Of a stretch of 64,000 bases of DNA, positions 63,451 through 64,000 are shown piece by piece. Under the pieces are notes generated by a model. The model saw only the letters and a program-made list of their open reading frames with translations, was not told the DNA's origin and ran no database searches. This DNA comes from Clostridia bacterium. Its GTDB lineage: Bacteria > Bacillota > Clostridia > Oscillospirales > CAG-272. Where the stretch lies: positions 62,001 through 126,000 of the forward strand of contig JAFQVV010000026.1 in the NCBI GenBank assembly GCA_017407835.1. Direction: 5' to 3'. The first letter of the stretch is position 1. Every line of letters starts with the position of its first letter. The position numbers and the translations under genes are program-made.

Positions 63451-64000
63451 ATGTCAGCAAGCAAACATTTTGACAAGATCGCATGGACGGTCACGGCGCT
63501 GATGCTGGTCATTACCATCCTCTTTATGCATGGTGGTGCGCTGGGGCTGGAAGTCATGGCACATACCATGGGATATGAAAACCGATTGTTCGACAATACG
63601 AGGGTTCACACCATTGATATTGTGATGAACGATTGGGATGAATTTATCGCTAACGCAACGAGTGAGGAATATTATGCTGCCAATGTTGTGATTGACGGCG
63701 AAGCATACAAAAACGTGGGTATCCGAGGAAAAGGAAACACCTCGCTCTCTACGGTTTCCTCTCTTGGCAGTGAGCGTTACAGTTTCAAGATCGAGTTCGA
63801 CCAGTACGACAATTCTATTTCTTATCACGGACTTGATAAGCTGAGTCTGAATAATCTCATACAGGATTCCACCATGATGAAGGACTATTTGACCTACACC
63901 ATGATGAATGCGTTCGGCGCAGCGGCTCCACTGTGCAGTTTCGTGTATATCACCGTCAACGGTGAGGACTGGGGACTGTATCTGGCTGTGGAAGGCGTGG
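63451..64000 (+). CDS. CotH-kinase family protein, N-terminal part
   Basis: The first 183 residues of a protein that leaves the window. An N-terminal transmembrane helix (about 11-32) places the rest outside the membrane. HTIDIVMNDWDEFIANATSE, YKNVGIRGKGNTSL and KLSLNNLIQDSTMMKDYL are CotH-family features. CotH of Bacillus is an atypical kinase that phosphorylates spore coat proteins; the catalytic residues lie further on. It is the third gene of the VTC/DUF4956/CotH operon. Confidence 0.85.
   Translation, partial: MSASKHFDKIAWTVTALMLVITILFMHGGALGLEVMAHTMGYENRLFDNTRVHTIDIVMNDWDEFIANATSEEYYAANVVIDGEAYKNVGIRGKGNTSLSTVSSLGSERYSFKIEFDQYDNSISYHGLDKLSLNNLIQDSTMMKDYLTYTMMNAFGAAAPLCSFVYITVNGEDWGLYLAVEGV

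Overview
The window looks like chromosome of an uncultured, probably gut-dwelling member of the Clostridia (Oscillospirales or Lachnospirales type). The signs are T-box leaders, S-layer homology domains, a tig-clpP-clpX operon, TmcAL, a lone archaeal-type phosphoglycerate mutase and an acyl-CoA dehydratase activase. No tRNA, rRNA, CRISPR array, integrase or transposase was seen. Promoters are easy to read: most are close to TTGACA-17 bp-TATAAT.

Layout. 1-5.9 kb: the 5' part of an acyl-CoA dehydratase activase (minus strand), then a TetR-headed operon with a flavin-reductase-like protein, an NAD(P)-binding reductase, a DUF1295 (steroid 5-alpha-reductase-like) membrane enzyme and an orphan membrane protein. 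5.9-17.4 kb: a regulator preceded by four palindromes spaced exactly 34 bp apart, a small Cys-rich protein, and a surface protein of about 3,136 residues with 11 tandem Ig-like repeat pairs and SLH anchors. 17.4-25.8 kb: a T-box leader with two stem I units (Leu CTC and Ile ATC specifiers by alignment) ahead of ilvA-ridA-leuA-leuC-leuD-leuB and a DUF815 ATPase. 25.8-27.5 kb: a Trp T-box and a stand-alone trpB. 27.6-31.9 kb: a decayed ketodeoxygluconate region (kdgK with a damaged catalytic loop, eda pseudogene), an AraC regulator and an Ldh2-family dehydrogenase, tied together by a shared 20-bp box. 32-36.5 kb: a processive glycosyltransferase, an ornithine cyclodeaminase-like protein and an AbrB-ABC exporter operon. 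36.6-39.4 kb: tldD-pmbA. 39.5-47 kb: mixed housekeeping (HD nucleotidase, P-loop ATPase, B12/radical SAM protein, ackA, tmcAL, DUF3048 lipoprotein). 47-57.7 kb, mostly minus strand: clpX-clpP-tig, a phosphoesterase, then apgM-lepB-ylqF-rnhB-yraN-dipeptidase-thrC. 58-64 kb: rlmD, a DUF6061-like pseudogene, a two-component system and a VTC-domain/DUF4956/CotH cluster running off the end.

How the genes fit together. Amino-acid supply is controlled by tRNA-sensing leaders that match the genes behind them: Leu plus Ile for ilvA/leu, Trp for trpB. The lone trpB suggests indole salvage, although trpA could lie elsewhere. Least explained, and most worth following up, are the 34-bp-phased operator array, the double-stem-I T-box, the TetR reductase operon, the shared AraC box beside a dying pathway, and the VTC/DUF4956/CotH cluster. 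All functions here are read from motifs and context; no database search was run.
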